From: Streptomyces sp. McG3
GTDB taxonomy: Bacteria > Actinomycetota > Actinomycetes > Streptomycetales > Streptomycetaceae
NCBI RefSeq assembly: GCF_018619185.1
Contig: NZ_JAAXYC010000047.1
Coordinates: 1-37,345, forward strand
DNA length: 37,345 nucleotides
Direction of reading: 5' to 3'
Position 1 is the stretch's first letter, and the number at the start of each line of letters is the position of its first letter. The notes below the pieces were generated by a model that made no database searches, was not told the origin of the DNA, and saw nothing but the letters and a program-made list of their open reading frames with translations. The translations under genes and the position numbers were made by a program. Positions 15,252-23,980 of this stretch are shown piece after piece.

Positions 15252-15968
15252 TCAGCCCGTGCGGCGAAGAGCCTCGCTCAGCCGTGCCGCCGAGTCGATG
15301 ACCGCCTGGGCGTGCATCCGGCCCGGGTGGCGGGTCAGCCGCTCGATCGGCCCGGAGACCGAGACCGCGGCGACCACCCGGTTCGACGGGCCGCGCACCG
15401 GGGCCGAGACCGAGGCGACGCCCGGCTCCCGCTCGCCGATCGACTGGGCCCAGCCCCGCCGCCGTACGCCGGAGAGCGCCGTCGCCGTGAACCTGGCGCC
15501 CTGGAGCCCCCGGTGCAGGCGCTCCGGCTCCTCCCAGGCCATCAGGATCTGGGCGGAGGAACCCGCCTTCATCGTGAGGGTCGAGCCGACCGGCACCGTG
15601 TCCCGGAGCCCGGACAGCCGTTCCGCCGCCGCCACGCAGATGCGCATGTCGCCCTGCCGGCGGTAGAGCTGCGCGCTCTCGCCGGTGATGTCGCGCAGGT
15701 GGGTGAGCACCGGTCCGGCCGTGGCCAGCAGGCGGTCCTCGCCCGCCGCGGCTGCCAGTTCCGACAGCCGGGGGCCGAGAATGAACCGGCCCTGCATATC
15801 CCTCGCCACCATCCGGTGGTGTTCCAGTGCCACGGCCAGTCGATGGGCCGTGGGCCGTGCGAGCCCGGTCGCCGCGACCAGCCCGGCGAGGGTGGCCGGA
15901 CCGGACTCCAGGGCGCTCAATACCAGAGCTGCCTTGTCGAGAACGCCGACGCCGCTAGAGTTGTCCAT
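15252..15968 (-). CDS. ndgR: IclR-family regulator NdgR
   Basis: 238-residue IclR-type transcription factor. The N-terminal winged helix (residues ~8-65, with GLVAATGLARPTAHRLAVAL as recognition region) is followed by an effector-binding IclR domain ending around 235. The position divergent from leuCD identifies it as NdgR/AreB, which in Streptomyces controls leucine and other amino-acid genes and affects antibiotic production (known for the family). I start it at ATG 15968 (MDNSSGVG); the frame runs open to 16154, but that part covers the shared control region and the leuC leader. It probably represses itself and leuCD by binding the dyad at 16007-16025. Its own terminator follows. Confidence 0.93.
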   Translation of the reverse strand: MDNSSGVGVLDKAALVLSALESGPATLAGLVAATGLARPTAHRLAVALEHHRMVARDMQGRFILGPRLSELAAAAGEDRLLATAGPVLTHLRDITGESAQLYRRQGDMRICVAAAERLSGLRDTVPVGSTLTMKAGSSAQILMAWEEPERLHRGLQGARFTATALSGVRRRGWAQSIGEREPGVASVSAPVRGPSNRVVAAVSVSGPIERLTRHPGRMHAQAVIDSAARLSEALRRTG

Positions 15969-16006
15969 ACGACGATACTCCCGTCTCACTCTGTGAAACG
16001 CAAGTT

Positions 16007-16025
16007 CAATTTCCGGCGGAAGTTG
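16007..16025. promoter_or_regulatory. Candidate NdgR operator
   Basis: 19-base near-perfect palindrome (CAA-T-TTCCG-G-CGGAA-G-TTG; one mismatched pair plus the centre base) in the ndgR-leuC intergenic region, 38 bases from the ndgR start. Size and symmetry suit an IclR dimer. The assignment is inferred from position. Confidence 0.5.
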
Positions 16026-16035
16026 CGAACCTGTA

Positions 16036-16078
16036 GGGGCGGCCGCACAACGGCTCGTAGCCACCGCCCCGCACGGGG
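16036..16078 (+). other. Overlapping alternative stems in the leuC leader
   Basis: GGGGCGG (16036-16042) can pair with CCGCCCC (16064-16070), while the CCCC end of the latter (16067-16070) can instead pair with GGGG (16075-16078). The two are mutually exclusive if this stretch is transcribed; the transcription start is unknown. Confidence 0.3.
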
Positions 16079-16109
16079 GTCCGGACGGAGGCACACCGAT
16101 CTCTAGTTG

Positions 16110-16129
16110 GGCCGGCGAAGACGCCGGCC
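16110..16129 (+). other. Hairpin abutting the leuC ribosome-binding site
   Basis: Perfect eight-base-pair stem GGCCGGCG-AAGA-CGCCGGCC that ends directly against the GGAGGG at 16130-16135. Its position could influence ribosome access or protect the mRNA 5' end. Confidence 0.55.
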
Positions 16130-16141
16130 GGAGGGAAAGCG

Positions 16142-17569
16142 ATGGGTAGGACACTCGCGGAAAAGGTCTGGGACGACCATGTCGTCCGGCGCGCGGAGGG
16201 CGAGCCCGACCTTCTCTTCATCGATCTGCACCTGCTGCACGAGGTGACCAGCCCGCAGGCCTTCGACGGGCTGCGCCAGGCCGGACGTCCGGTACGACGC
16301 CTCGACCTCACCATCGCCACCGAGGACCACAACACCCCGACCCTCGACATCGACAAGCCGATCGCCGACCCGGTCTCCCGCGCCCAGCTGGAGACCCTGC
16401 GCAAGAACTGCGCGGACTTCGGCGTCCGGCTGCACCCGCTGGGCGACGTCGAGCAGGGCGTGGTGCACGTGGTCGGCCCGCAGCTGGGGCTGACCCAGCC
16501 CGGCACCACCGTGGTCTGCGGCGACTCCCACACCTCCACGCACGGCGCGTTCGGCGCGCTGGCGTTCGGCATCGGCACCAGCCAGGTGGAGCACGTCCTC
16601 GCCACCCAGACGCTGCCGTTGGCCCGCCCGAAGACCATGGCCATCACGGTCGAGGGCGAACTGCCCGACGAGGTCACCGCGAAGGACCTGATCCTGGCGA
16701 TCATCGCCCGGATCGGCACCGGCGGCGGCCAGGGCTACATCCTCGAATACCGCGGCTCCGCCATCGAGAAGCTCTCGATGGAGGCCCGGATGACCATCTG
16801 CAACATGTCGATCGAGGCCGGCGCCCGCGCGGGCATGATCGCCCCGGACGCCACCACCTTCGACTACCTCAAGGGCCGCGACCACGCCCCCGAGGGCGAG
16901 GACTGGGACGCCGCCGTCGCGTACTGGAAGACCCTGCGCTCCGACGACGACGCGGTGTTCGACGCCGAGGTCGTCATCGACGCCACCGTACTGGCCCCGT
17001 TCGTCACCTGGGGCACCAACCCCGGCCAGGGCGCGCCCCTGTCGGCCAACGTCCCCGACCCGGCTTCGTACGAGGACGCCTCGGAGCGCTTCGCCGCCGA
17101 AAAGGCCCTGGAGTACATGGGGTTGACCGCCGGGCAGCCGCTGCGTGACATCAACGTCGACACCGTCTTCGTAGGTTCGTGCACCAACGGCCGCATCGAG
17201 GACCTGCGTAACGCGGCGTCGATCCTGGACGGCCGCAAAGTCGCGACAGGGGTACGGATGCTGGTCGTCCCCGGCTCGGTCCGGGTCGCGCTCCAGGCCG
17301 TCTCCGAGGGCTTGGACAAGGTCTTCACCGAGGCCGGCGCCGAATGGCGGCACGCGGGTTGCTCGATGTGCCTCGGCATGAACCCCGACCAGCTGGCCCC
17401 CGGCGAGCGCTCCGCCTCCACCTCGAACCGTAACTTCGAGGGCCGGCAGGGCAAGGGCGGCCGCACCCATCTGGTCTCGCCCCAGGTCGCCGCCGCCACC
17501 GCGGTGCTGGGCCATCTGGCCTCGCCCGCCGACCTGTCCGACGCCCGTACCCCCGCCGGAGTCCGATAG
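16142..17569 (+). CDS. leuC: 3-isopropylmalate dehydratase large subunit
   Basis: 475-residue aconitase-family protein that with LeuD isomerises 2-isopropylmalate to 3-isopropylmalate in leucine biosynthesis. Iron-sulfur ligand cysteines are seen in [15 protein letters not shown] and [14 protein letters not shown]. The N-terminal [15 protein letters not shown] and [14 protein letters not shown] are typical. The start is ATG at 16142, six bases after GGAGGG. The stop is two bases before the leuD ATG, so they form a tight operon. Control by NdgR from the divergent gene is expected. Confidence 0.97.
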   Translation: MGRTLAEKVWDDHVVRRAEGEPDLLFIDLHLLHEVTSPQAFDGLRQAGRPVRRLDLTIATEDHNTPTLDIDKPIADPVSRAQLETLRKNCADFGVRLHPLGDVEQGVVHVVGPQLGLTQPGTTVVCGDSHTSTHGAFGALAFGIGTSQVEHVLATQTLPLARPKTMAITVEGELPDEVTAKDLILAIIARIGTGGGQGYILEYRGSAIEKLSMEARMTICNMSIEAGARAGMIAPDATTFDYLKGRDHAPEGEDWDAAVAYWKTLRSDDDAVFDAEVVIDATVLAPFVTWGTNPGQGAPLSANVPDPASYEDASERFAAEKALEYMGLTAGQPLRDINVDTVFVGSCTNGRIEDLRNAASILDGRKVATGVRMLVVPGSVRVALQAVSEGLDKVFTEAGAEWRHAGCSMCLGMNPDQLAPGERSASTSNRNFEGRQGKGGRTHLVSPQVAAATAVLGHLASPADLSDARTPAGVR

Positions 17570-17571
17570 CC

Positions 17572-18165
17572 ATGGAAGCATTCACCACGCACACCGGCCG
17601 GGCCGTTCCGCTGCGCCGCAGCAACGTCGACACCGACCAGATCATCCCCGCGCACTGGCTGAAGAAGGTCACCCGCGACGGGTTCGAGGACGGGCTCTTC
17701 GAAGCCTGGCGCAAGGACGAGAACTTCGTCCTCAACCGCCCCGAGCGCCAGGGCGCCTCGGTCCTGGTCGCCGGTCCCGACTTCGGTACGGGCTCCTCCC
17801 GCGAACACGCGGTCTGGGCCCTGCAGAACTACGGCTTCAAGGCCGTCGTCTCCTCCCGCTTCGCCGACATCTTCCGGGGCAACTCGCTGAAGAACGGGCT
17901 GCTCACCGTGGTCCTGGAGCAGCAGGTCGTCGACGCGCTCTGGGAGCTGACGGAGGCCGACCCGACCGCCGAGGTGACCGTCGACCTGGAGGCGCGCCAG
18001 GTCCGCGCCGAGGGCATCACCGCCGACTTCGAGCTCGACGAGAACGCCCGCTGGCGACTGCTCAACGGCCTCGACGACATCAGCCTCACCCTTCAGAACG
18101 AAGCGGACATCGCCGCGTACGAGGCGGTCAGGCCCGCCTTCAAGCCGCGTACCATTGCCGCCTGA
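17572..18165 (+). CDS. leuD: 3-isopropylmalate dehydratase small subunit
   Basis: 197-residue partner of LeuC carrying the swivelling domain that contacts substrate. Recognised by [17 protein letters not shown] near the N-terminus and [17 protein letters not shown] in the middle. The length is normal for the bacterial subunit. ATG at 17572, two bases after leuC. A strong terminator closes the operon 15 bases downstream. Confidence 0.97.
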   Translation: MEAFTTHTGRAVPLRRSNVDTDQIIPAHWLKKVTRDGFEDGLFEAWRKDENFVLNRPERQGASVLVAGPDFGTGSSREHAVWALQNYGFKAVVSSRFADIFRGNSLKNGLLTVVLEQQVVDALWELTEADPTAEVTVDLEARQVRAEGITADFELDENARWRLLNGLDDISLTLQNEADIAAYEAVRPAFKPRTIAA

Positions 18166-18180
18166 GCAGCGCTTTTCCAG

Positions 18181-18216
18181 GACTGCGCCCCCTGCCTCCC
18201 GGCAGGGGGCGCAGTC
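18181..18216 (+). terminator. leuCD terminator
   Basis: Perfect 16-base-pair stem (arms 18181-18196 and 18201-18216) closed by a TCCC tetraloop, followed by GCTTGTTG. Confidence 0.9.
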
Positions 18217-18269
18217 GCTTGTTGAGACCCCGTCGGGCGACAACTCGCCCCAGATGGCACAATCGGTGC

Positions 18270-18497
18270 ATGGAACGCGACAGCCAACTCAAGCTCTATG
18301 GCCAAGTCGCCGACCGATTGAAGGAAGCGCACGCGAAGGTGCGTGCACTGCAAGTCCCGGAGAGCGTACGGATGGCGCTGACCCGGAAGCTGCTGGTCGT
18401 CACGGCCGCGGCGAAGCACGATCTCCCGGACGCGGCAAGGCGTCTGGACCGGATGATGAAGGACCTCGATGAGGGCCGATTCCCCGAAGGTGACTGA
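18270..18497 (+). CDS. Conserved small protein of unknown function
   Basis: 75-residue, highly charged, predicted all-helical protein (RDSQLKLYGQVADRLKEAHA ... RRLDRMMKDLDEG). It carries no motif I can name. Codon use is normal for the region, and I recall an equivalent gene between leuD and the HU gene in other Streptomyces. The start is ATG at 18270. No ribosome-binding sequence precedes it, and a CACAAT -10-like hexamer ends seven bases before the ATG, so the transcript may be leaderless. It could be a small cytosolic binding protein; I would not assign a function. Confidence 0.8.
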   Translation: MERDSQLKLYGQVADRLKEAHAKVRALQVPESVRMALTRKLLVVTAAAKHDLPDAARRLDRMMKDLDEGRFPEGD

Positions 18498-18559
18498 CAC
18501 GTGGAACTGCGCATCGGTCGACTTCGTTGCGGCACTAGGGTGATTAGCCCGTTTCGTGT

Positions 18560-18588
18560 TTGATTTGCGGTATATATCTGCCTAACGT
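18560..18588 (+). promoter_or_regulatory. hupS promoter
   Basis: TTGATT (18560-18565), 17-base spacer, TAACGT (18583-18588): a good vegetative-type promoter in an A/T-rich patch with TATATAT. About 50 bases of 5' UTR would precede the GTG. Confidence 0.6.
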
Positions 18589-18639
18589 GCGAAAAAGCTT
18601 GAACACTTTCGTTCTGGCAATGTCTCCGAAGGGGAAGAC

Positions 18640-19314
18640 GTGAACAAGGCGCAGCTCGTAGAAGCGATTGCCGACAAGGTCGGCGGCCGTCAGCAGGCCG
18701 CAGACGCTGTCGACGCGGTACTCGACGCGATCGTCCGTGCCGTTGTCGCCGGGGACCGTGTCTCGGTCACCGGCTTCGGCTCGTTCGAGAAGGTCGACCG
18801 CCCCGCCCGGTACGCCCGCAACCCGCAGACGGGTGAGCGCGTCCGGGTCAAGAAGACCTCGGTGCCCCGCTTCCGCGCGGGCCAGGGTTTCAAGGACCTG
18901 GTGAGCGGCTCGAAGAAGCTCCCCAAGAACGACGTGGCCGTCAAGAAGGCCCCCAAGGGCAGCCTCTCGGGCGGCTCCTCCGCCGCCCGTACGACGGTGA
19001 AGGCCGCCGCAGCCAAGAAGTCGGCCGCCAAGAAGGCCACCGCGAAGAAGACCACCGCCAAGAAGGCGACTCCGGCGAAGAAGACCACCGCCGCAGCCAA
19101 GAAGGTCACCGCGAAGAAGACCACCGCGACGGCGAAGAAGGCGTCCGCGGCCGCGAAGAAGGCGACCCCGGCCAAGAAGACCGCGACGGCCGTCAAGAAG
19201 ACCGTCGCCAGCAAGACCGCGCCCGCCAAGAAGACCACGGCGAAGAAGGCGCCCGCGAAGAAGACCACGGCGCGCAAGACCACGGCCAAGAAGGTCACCG
19301 CACGCAAGAAGTGA
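18640..19314 (+). CDS. hupS: Histone-like protein HupS (HU with H1-like tail)
   Basis: 224-residue nucleoid protein. Residues 1-~95 are a standard HU domain (MNKAQLVEAIADKVGG; VTGFGSFEK; the DNA-arm region RNPQTGERVRVKK). Residues ~100-224 are an alanine/lysine tail of repeated AKKTTAKK-like units resembling eukaryotic histone H1, which makes it twice the length of a normal HU. In Streptomyces this form (HupS, SCO5556 as I recall) compacts spore nucleoids and is developmentally induced. The start is GTG at 18640 with GAAGGGG ahead. The tail DNA is itself a degenerate AAGAAG-rich repeat tract, prone to length changes. Confidence 0.95.
   Translation: MNKAQLVEAIADKVGGRQQAADAVDAVLDAIVRAVVAGDRVSVTGFGSFEKVDRPARYARNPQTGERVRVKKTSVPRFRAGQGFKDLVSGSKKLPKNDVAVKKAPKGSLSGGSSAARTTVKAAAAKKSAAKKATAKKTTAKKATPAKKTTAAAKKVTAKKTTATAKKASAAAKKATPAKKTATAVKKTVASKTAPAKKTTAKKAPAKKTTARKTTAKKVTARKK
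19030..19312 (+). repeat. Degenerate AAGAAG-rich repeat tract coding the HupS tail
   Basis: Tandem imperfect units of GCC/GCG-AAG-AAG-ACC/GCG encode the Lys-Ala-Thr repeats. In-frame variation of unit number between strains is expected for such a tract. Confidence 0.7.
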
Positions 19315-19347
19315 GACCGGGCACCCGCTCGATCGTCACAACGCGCC

Positions 19348-19379
19348 GGGCCGGGCTCCCCTCCGGGGGAGCCCGGCCC
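19348..19379 (+). terminator. hupS terminator
   Basis: 14-base-pair perfect stem (arms 19348-19361 and 19366-19379) around a TCCG loop, 33 bases after the hupS stop, followed by GCGGGCTTTCC. Confidence 0.85.
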
Positions 19380-19433
19380 GCGGGCTTTCCGGGCCCCGTT
19401 CGGCCCAGCGGTCCCGATCCGGTCGGGGCGGAG

Positions 19434-19637
19434 TCAGAACGTCTGCAGCGTCACCAGGGTGATCCGCAGGTCCGCTCCCTCACCCTCGCCCTCGATCCGC
19501 ACCCGCTGCCCCGGACGCAGCAGCAGCAGACCGCCCGCGTCGAAGGCCGGGGCGTCGAAGTCCACCGGGGTGCCGTCGTCCAGCAGCACGCTGCCGCCGC
19601 GGGTCTCGGGGTCGTACGTGTACGAGGTCGCCTGCAT
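19434..19637 (-). CDS. Small conserved protein of unknown function downstream of cofC
   Basis: 67-residue acidic protein (MQATSYTYDPETRGGSVLLD ... LLRPGQRVRIEGEGEG), pattern of short beta strands like an OB-fold or cold-shock-type barrel, but without RNP motifs. The start is ambiguous: ATG at 19637 lies ten bases after the cofC stop, and GTG at 19658 overlaps cofC by 11 bases and adds MTDRLPP. Neither has a strong ribosome-binding sequence. It is presumably coupled to cofC. A role linked to F420 is possible only by position. Confidence 0.75.
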   Translation of the reverse strand: MQATSYTYDPETRGGSVLLDDGTPVDFDAPAFDAGGLLLLRPGQRVRIEGEGEGADLRITLVTLQTF

Positions 19638-19647
19638 GGGCGGCAGC

Positions 19648-20337
19648 CTATCGGTCACGGGACGGCGCGGTCGCGGCCGCGACCCGCGCCGTGTGCGACC
19701 CCACCCCCAGGGTCAGGGCGACCCGCAGATCCTCGCCCGTATCCACGTCCCGGCGCACCGAGTCGACGCCGGACAGCGCTATTTCCACCGCCCCCGACGC
19801 CAGGTGCCGGGCCCCGGACGGACCACCGAATGCCGGACGGAATTCCGCACCGCCCGCGGCGGCCAGAAATGTCGTTCCGATTCCTGCCGCGTCCCGGAGA
19901 AAAGTGCTGGGAAAAGCGGAAGCAAAATCGAGCACCCGCGCCAATTCGTCGGTGCGCAGTGCCGGCAGATCCGCGTTGAGCGCGGCCACCGCGGCGGCGG
20001 GCCGCAGGGCCCGCACGGAGCGTGCGCCGTGCGCGAGTGCGGCGTTGAGCCCGGCCGCCGGAGCGTCCGGCACGATCCGCGCGCCGAGCGCGGAAAGAGC
20101 CGCCGCGGCCACGGCATCGTCCGTGACGACCACCACATCCCGCACCAGGGAACAGGCCAGCGCCGCGGCCACCGTGTCCTGGGCGAACGCCAGGGCCAGC
20201 CGGGGCCGCGCATCCTCGCCCGCCGCTTGCCCCAGGCGGCTCTTGGCCCGTGCGAGCGGCTTCAGTGGAACGACCAGGGACCAGGGCCCAGCCGGATCGG
20301 TGTTCGTGGCGATCTCCCCCTCCGTACGCGTCAGCAC
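19648..20337 (-). CDS. cofC: 2-phospho-L-lactate/phosphoenolpyruvate guanylyltransferase CofC
   Basis: 229-residue nucleotidyltransferase (CofC/FbiD) that joins GMP to a phospho-C3 acid, the precursor of the F420 side chain. The N-terminal VVPLKPLARAKSRLG is the GTP-binding signature of the family, and VVVVTDD and LNADLPAL follow as the GT-A fold metal and substrate motifs. In actinobacteria the substrate is phosphoenolpyruvate (known). The start is GTG at 20337; the preceding AAT AAG is a poor ribosome-binding site. No other F420 gene is in the window (cofD/cofE are normally elsewhere in Streptomyces). Divergent from plsC. Confidence 0.9.
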   Translation of the reverse strand: MLTRTEGEIATNTDPAGPWSLVVPLKPLARAKSRLGQAAGEDARPRLALAFAQDTVAAALACSLVRDVVVVTDDAVAAAALSALGARIVPDAPAAGLNAALAHGARSVRALRPAAAVAALNADLPALRTDELARVLDFASAFPSTFLRDAAGIGTTFLAAAGGAEFRPAFGGPSGARHLASGAVEIALSGVDSVRRDVDTGEDLRVALTLGVGSHTARVAAATAPSRDR

Positions 20338-20482
20338 TTATTCTCGCCTGCCGGTACGACAACCTGGAGGTCCGCTACCGAACGTGAGGCGTACGGTGTT
20401 CTCGACAGAGCAGGGGCCTGGGGCGAGACTTGACCGTCAGTAGCCAGGCTGCAGGTCGAAATTCCTTAAGGAAGGTGTCCGA

Positions 20483-21235
20483 GTGTCCCGCCGCAGAATC
20501 GGCTTTTGGTACCGCCTGGCGGCGGTCATCGCCAAGCCGCCATTGGTGGTTCTGTTCAAGCGCGACTGGCGGGGGATGGAACACATTCCGGCCGACGGCG
20601 GATTCATCACCGCCGTCAATCACAACTCCTATCTGGACCCGCTCTCCTACGGCCACTTCCAGTACAACACCGGGCGGGTGCCGCGGCTCCTGGCGAAGGC
20701 AGGACTCTTCCGCACCCCGTTCGTCGGGATGATGCTGCGCGGCACCGGCCAGATCCCCGTCTACCGCGAGACCACCAACGCCCTGGACGCCTTCCGGGCC
20801 GCCGTGGACGCCATCGAGCGCGGCGAGTGCGTCGCCTTCTACCCCGAGGGCACCCTCACCCGGGACCCCGACATGTGGCCGATGGCAGGCAAGACCGGGG
20901 CCGCCCGGGTCGCCCTGATGACGAAGGCGCCCGTCATCCCCGTCGCCCAGTGGGGCGCCAACCTCGCGATGCCGCCGTACGCCAAGGAGAACAAGTTCCG
21001 GCTGTTCCCCCGCAAGACGCTCCAGGTGCAGGCCGGACCGCCCATCGACCTCAGCCGCTTCCACGGCCTGGAGCCGACCCCCGAGGTGCTCCGCGAGGCG
21101 ACCGAGGTCATCATGGCGGCGGTCACCCGCGAGCTGGAGGACCTGCGCGGCGAGAAAGCGCCCGCCGAGCTCTACGATCACCGCAAAGCCCGTGCTGAGC
21201 AACGGCGCAGGGCTCAGGGAAAGGGACCCACGTGA
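20483..21235 (+). CDS. plsC: 1-acylglycerol-3-phosphate acyltransferase
   Basis: 250-residue PlsC-type acyltransferase making phosphatidic acid from lysophosphatidic acid at the membrane. The catalytic HX4D is H47-D52 in VNHNSYLD, the glycerophosphate-binding motif is YPEGTLTRD (~120-128), and the downstream VIPVAQWG is typical. An N-terminal hydrophobic stretch (~11-25) probably anchors it. The start is GTG at 20483 preceded by AAGGAAGG. Its TGA overlaps the gpsA GTG by four bases, which couples the enzyme that makes glycerol-3-phosphate with one that acylates its product. Confidence 0.93.
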   Translation: MSRRRIGFWYRLAAVIAKPPLVVLFKRDWRGMEHIPADGGFITAVNHNSYLDPLSYGHFQYNTGRVPRLLAKAGLFRTPFVGMMLRGTGQIPVYRETTNALDAFRAAVDAIERGECVAFYPEGTLTRDPDMWPMAGKTGAARVALMTKAPVIPVAQWGANLAMPPYAKENKFRLFPRKTLQVQAGPPIDLSRFHGLEPTPEVLREATEVIMAAVTRELEDLRGEKAPAELYDHRKARAEQRRRAQGKGPT

Positions 21236-22242
21236 CGCACCCCGTAAAAGCAGCCGTCTTCGGAACCGGCTCATGGGGTACGGCCTTCGCCGTGATCCTC
21301 GCCGACGCGGGCTGCGAGGTCACCCTCTGGGGCCGCCGCGCCGAGGTCGCCGAGACCATCAACACCACCCGTACCAACCCGGACTACCTCCCGGGCATCG
21401 CGCTCCCCGACTCCATCCACGCCACCACGGACGCCGCCGAGGCCCTGCGCGGGGCGGAGTTCGCGTTCCTCGTCGTGCCCTCCCAGACGCTGCGGGCCAA
21501 CCTCGCCGACTGGGCCCCGCACCTGGAGCCGGACACCGTCCTGGTCTCCCTGATGAAGGGCGTCGAGCTGGGCACCGCGGAGCTGATGAGCGAGGTGATC
21601 GCGGACGTCACGAAGGTCTCCGCCGACCGCATCGCCGTCGTGTCGGGACCCAACCTGGCCAAGGAGATCGCCGAGCGGCGCCCCGCGGCGGCCGTCGTCG
21701 CCTGCGCCGACGAGTCCGTGGCCCAGCGCCTCCAGGCCGCCTGCCACACCTCGTACTTCCGGCCGTACACCAACACCGACGTGGTCGGCTGCGAGCTCGG
21801 CGGCGCCGTGAAGAACGTCATCGGCCTCGCCGTCGGCATCGCGGACGGCATGGGCCTCGGCGACAACACCAAGGGCTCCCTCATCACCCGGGGCCTCGCC
21901 GAGACCACCCGACTGGGTCTGGCCATGGGCGCGGACCCGTTGACGTTCTCCGGACTCGCGGGCCTGGGCGATCTGGTGGCCACCTGCTCCTCGCCGCTCT
22001 CGCGCAACCACACCTTCGGCACCAACCTCGGCCGCGGCATGACGCTCCAGGAGACGATCGCCGTCACCAAGCAGACCGCCGAGGGCGTCAAGTCCTGCGA
22101 ATCCGTCCTCGATCTGGCCCGCAGGCACGGGGTCGACATGCCCATCACCGAGACCGTCGTCTCGATCGTCCACGAGGGCAAGTCCCCGGTCGTCGCCGTC
22201 AAGGAGCTGATGTCGCGGAGCGCCAAGGCCGAGCGACGCTGA
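21232..22242 (+). CDS. gpsA: Glycerol-3-phosphate dehydrogenase [NAD(P)+]
   Basis: 336-residue enzyme reducing dihydroxyacetone phosphate to sn-glycerol-3-phosphate for phospholipids. The Rossmann motif GTGSWGTAF is at residues ~10-18, then [17 protein letters not shown] with catalytic-region Lys, and [19 protein letters not shown] in the C-terminal domain. Length is standard. The start is GTG at 21232 in a GTGA overlap with plsC. ddlA begins 34 bases after the stop and may be co-transcribed. Confidence 0.97.
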   Translation: MTHPVKAAVFGTGSWGTAFAVILADAGCEVTLWGRRAEVAETINTTRTNPDYLPGIALPDSIHATTDAAEALRGAEFAFLVVPSQTLRANLADWAPHLEPDTVLVSLMKGVELGTAELMSEVIADVTKVSADRIAVVSGPNLAKEIAERRPAAAVVACADESVAQRLQAACHTSYFRPYTNTDVVGCELGGAVKNVIGLAVGIADGMGLGDNTKGSLITRGLAETTRLGLAMGADPLTFSGLAGLGDLVATCSSPLSRNHTFGTNLGRGMTLQETIAVTKQTAEGVKSCESVLDLARRHGVDMPITETVVSIVHEGKSPVVAVKELMSRSAKAERR

Positions 22243-22276
22243 CGTCTCCCTTACCAGCAGGTACGCTCATCGCGAT

Positions 22277-23452
22277 ATGAGCAGCGAGAACCTCCCCCAG
22301 AGCCCTGAGCGCGCCGAGAGCCCTGTGCCGCAGCGCCGCAAGCCCCGCGTGGCTGTCGTGTTCGGCGGCCGCAGCTCCGAACACGGCATCTCGGTCGTCA
22401 CGGCCGGCGCCGTCATGAGGGCCATCGACCGGACCAAGTACGACGTCCTGCCGATCGGCATCACGACGGACGGCCGCTGGGCGCTCACCGCCGACGAGCC
22501 CGAACGCATGGCCATCACCGACCGCAAGGTCCCCGACGTGGACCGGCTCACCGAGTCCGCCGAGGGCAGCGTCGTGCTCTCCGTGGACCCCGGCAGCCGT
22601 GAGGTCCTCTACAGCGAACCCGGCTCGGTGCCCAAGGCGCTGGGCGAGGTCGACGTCGTCTTCCCCGTGCTGCACGGCCCGTACGGGGAGGACGGCACTC
22701 TCCAGGGACTCCTCGAACTCTCCGGTGTGCCCTACGTCGGCGCTGGTGTCCTCGCCTCCGCCGTCGGCCAGGACAAGGAGTACATGAAGCGCGTCTTCCT
22801 CTCCTTCGGGCTGCCGGTCGGACCGTACGAGGTCGTTCGCCCCCGCGAGTGGGACAACGACCCCGCGGCCGCCCGCAGGCGGATCGTGGACTTCGCCGGC
22901 CAGCACGGCTGGCCGCTCTTCATCAAGCCCGCCCGCGGCGGCTCCTCGATGGGCATCACCAAGGTCGACTCCGTCGAAGGACTCGACGAGGCGATCGAGG
23001 AGGCCCGCCGCCACGACCCGAAGTTCCTCGTCGAGTCGCTGCTGCGCGGCCGCGAGATCGAGTGCGGCGTGCTGGAGTTCGAGGACGGCCCGCGCGCCAG
23101 CGTGCCCGCCGAGATCCCGCCGGTCACCGCGCACGACTTCTACGACTTCGAGGCCAAGTACATCGACTCGGCCGCCGGGCTCGTGCCCGCACCGCTCACC
23201 GAGGAGCAGACCGCCGAGGTCCAGCGGCTCGCCGTCGCCGCCTTCGACGCCGTCTCCTGCGAGGGCCTGGTGCGCGCCGACTTCTTCCTCACCGAGGACG
23301 GCTCCTTCGTCATCAACGAGATCAACACCCTGCCGGGCTTCACCCCGATCTCCATGTACCCGCGCATGTGGCAGGAGAGCGGCGTCAGCTACCCGGAGCT
23401 GGTCGACCGGCTGATCCAGGCCGCGTTGAGCCGCTCCACCGGACTGCGCTGA
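22277..23452 (+). CDS. ddlA: D-alanine-D-alanine ligase
   Basis: 391-residue ATP-grasp enzyme forming the D-Ala-D-Ala dipeptide for peptidoglycan. Seen: VVFGGRSSEHGIS (N-terminal), VFPVLHGPYGEDGTLQGLLE, the ATP-grasp loop KPARGGSSMGI, and EINTLPGFTP with the metal ligands. The EAKY motif keeps the tyrosine that goes with D-Ala-D-Ala rather than D-Ala-D-lactate synthesis (the residue is Phe in Leuconostoc-type ligases). So by sequence it is a normal, vancomycin-sensitive-type ligase. The start is ATG at 22277; no strong ribosome-binding site is seen. Converges on the DUF3515 gene, 19 bases away. Confidence 0.96.
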   Translation: MSSENLPQSPERAESPVPQRRKPRVAVVFGGRSSEHGISVVTAGAVMRAIDRTKYDVLPIGITTDGRWALTADEPERMAITDRKVPDVDRLTESAEGSVVLSVDPGSREVLYSEPGSVPKALGEVDVVFPVLHGPYGEDGTLQGLLELSGVPYVGAGVLASAVGQDKEYMKRVFLSFGLPVGPYEVVRPREWDNDPAAARRRIVDFAGQHGWPLFIKPARGGSSMGITKVDSVEGLDEAIEEARRHDPKFLVESLLRGREIECGVLEFEDGPRASVPAEIPPVTAHDFYDFEAKYIDSAAGLVPAPLTEEQTAEVQRLAVAAFDAVSCEGLVRADFFLTEDGSFVINEINTLPGFTPISMYPRMWQESGVSYPELVDRLIQAALSRSTGLR

Positions 23453-23471
23453 CGAAGCCGGCGGCCGGCCT

Positions 23472-23960
23472 TCAGAACTTGCTCGGTACCGTCTTCGCGA
23501 CCGGGCCGGCGAACGAGGCCAGCGGCGTGATGTCGTGGGCGTACGTCGAGTCCAGCGTGACCTCGACGTACGCCTTGCGGTACGTGGTGGTGAACCGCGG
23601 ACCGGAGTCCTCGGGCTCCTCCAGCATCCACTGCACCCCGTCCGCCTCGACGCCCTGTGACTGGGGGTCGTCCATCTTGGCGGGCCGGGGGACCCCGCAG
23701 CGCAGTACGATCGCCCCGTCCCCCCAGCCGGCGGTCAGCTCCGAATCCGGGGAGGGGTCGCCGCGTTCCAGTTCGAGGACGGTCTCCGGCAGTGCCTCGT
23801 GCAGGGCCTCGCAGTACGCTGCGGCCTCCGGGGACGGTGTGGGAACCGTGATCGAGGGCTGCGCGTCGCTGAGGGAACAGCCCGCCGCGGCCAGCACGAG
23901 CACGGCAGCGGACGGACCGAGGAATACCGAGCGGGGGGAACGGCGGGCGGATGACGTCAC
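23472..23960 (-). CDS. DUF3515 family lipoprotein
   Basis: 162-residue putative lipoprotein. It has an R-rich start, a hydrophobic stretch and the lipobox LAAAGC with Cys at ~28, so it should be lipid-anchored on the outer face of the membrane. The rest matches the actinobacterial DUF3515 pattern (YCEALHEALPETV; VLRCGVPRPAKM; near-terminal DITPLASFAGPVAKTVP). Two further cysteines in these motifs could form a disulfide. Function unknown. The start is GTG at 23960. Between ddlA and thiL, a position I recall as conserved in Streptomyces. Confidence 0.88.
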   Translation of the reverse strand: MTSSARRSPRSVFLGPSAAVLVLAAAGCSLSDAQPSITVPTPSPEAAAYCEALHEALPETVLELERGDPSPDSELTAGWGDGAIVLRCGVPRPAKMDDPQSQGVEADGVQWMLEEPEDSGPRFTTTYRKAYVEVTLDSTYAHDITPLASFAGPVAKTVPSKF

Positions 23961-23980
23961 CGGCCCAGCCTAGACGGGGG

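Noticed and set aside
22277..23452. Possibility of a vancomycin-resistance D-Ala-D-Lac ligase
   Set aside because: The EAKY tyrosine is kept and no vanH/vanX-like genes are adjacent; normal Ddl.
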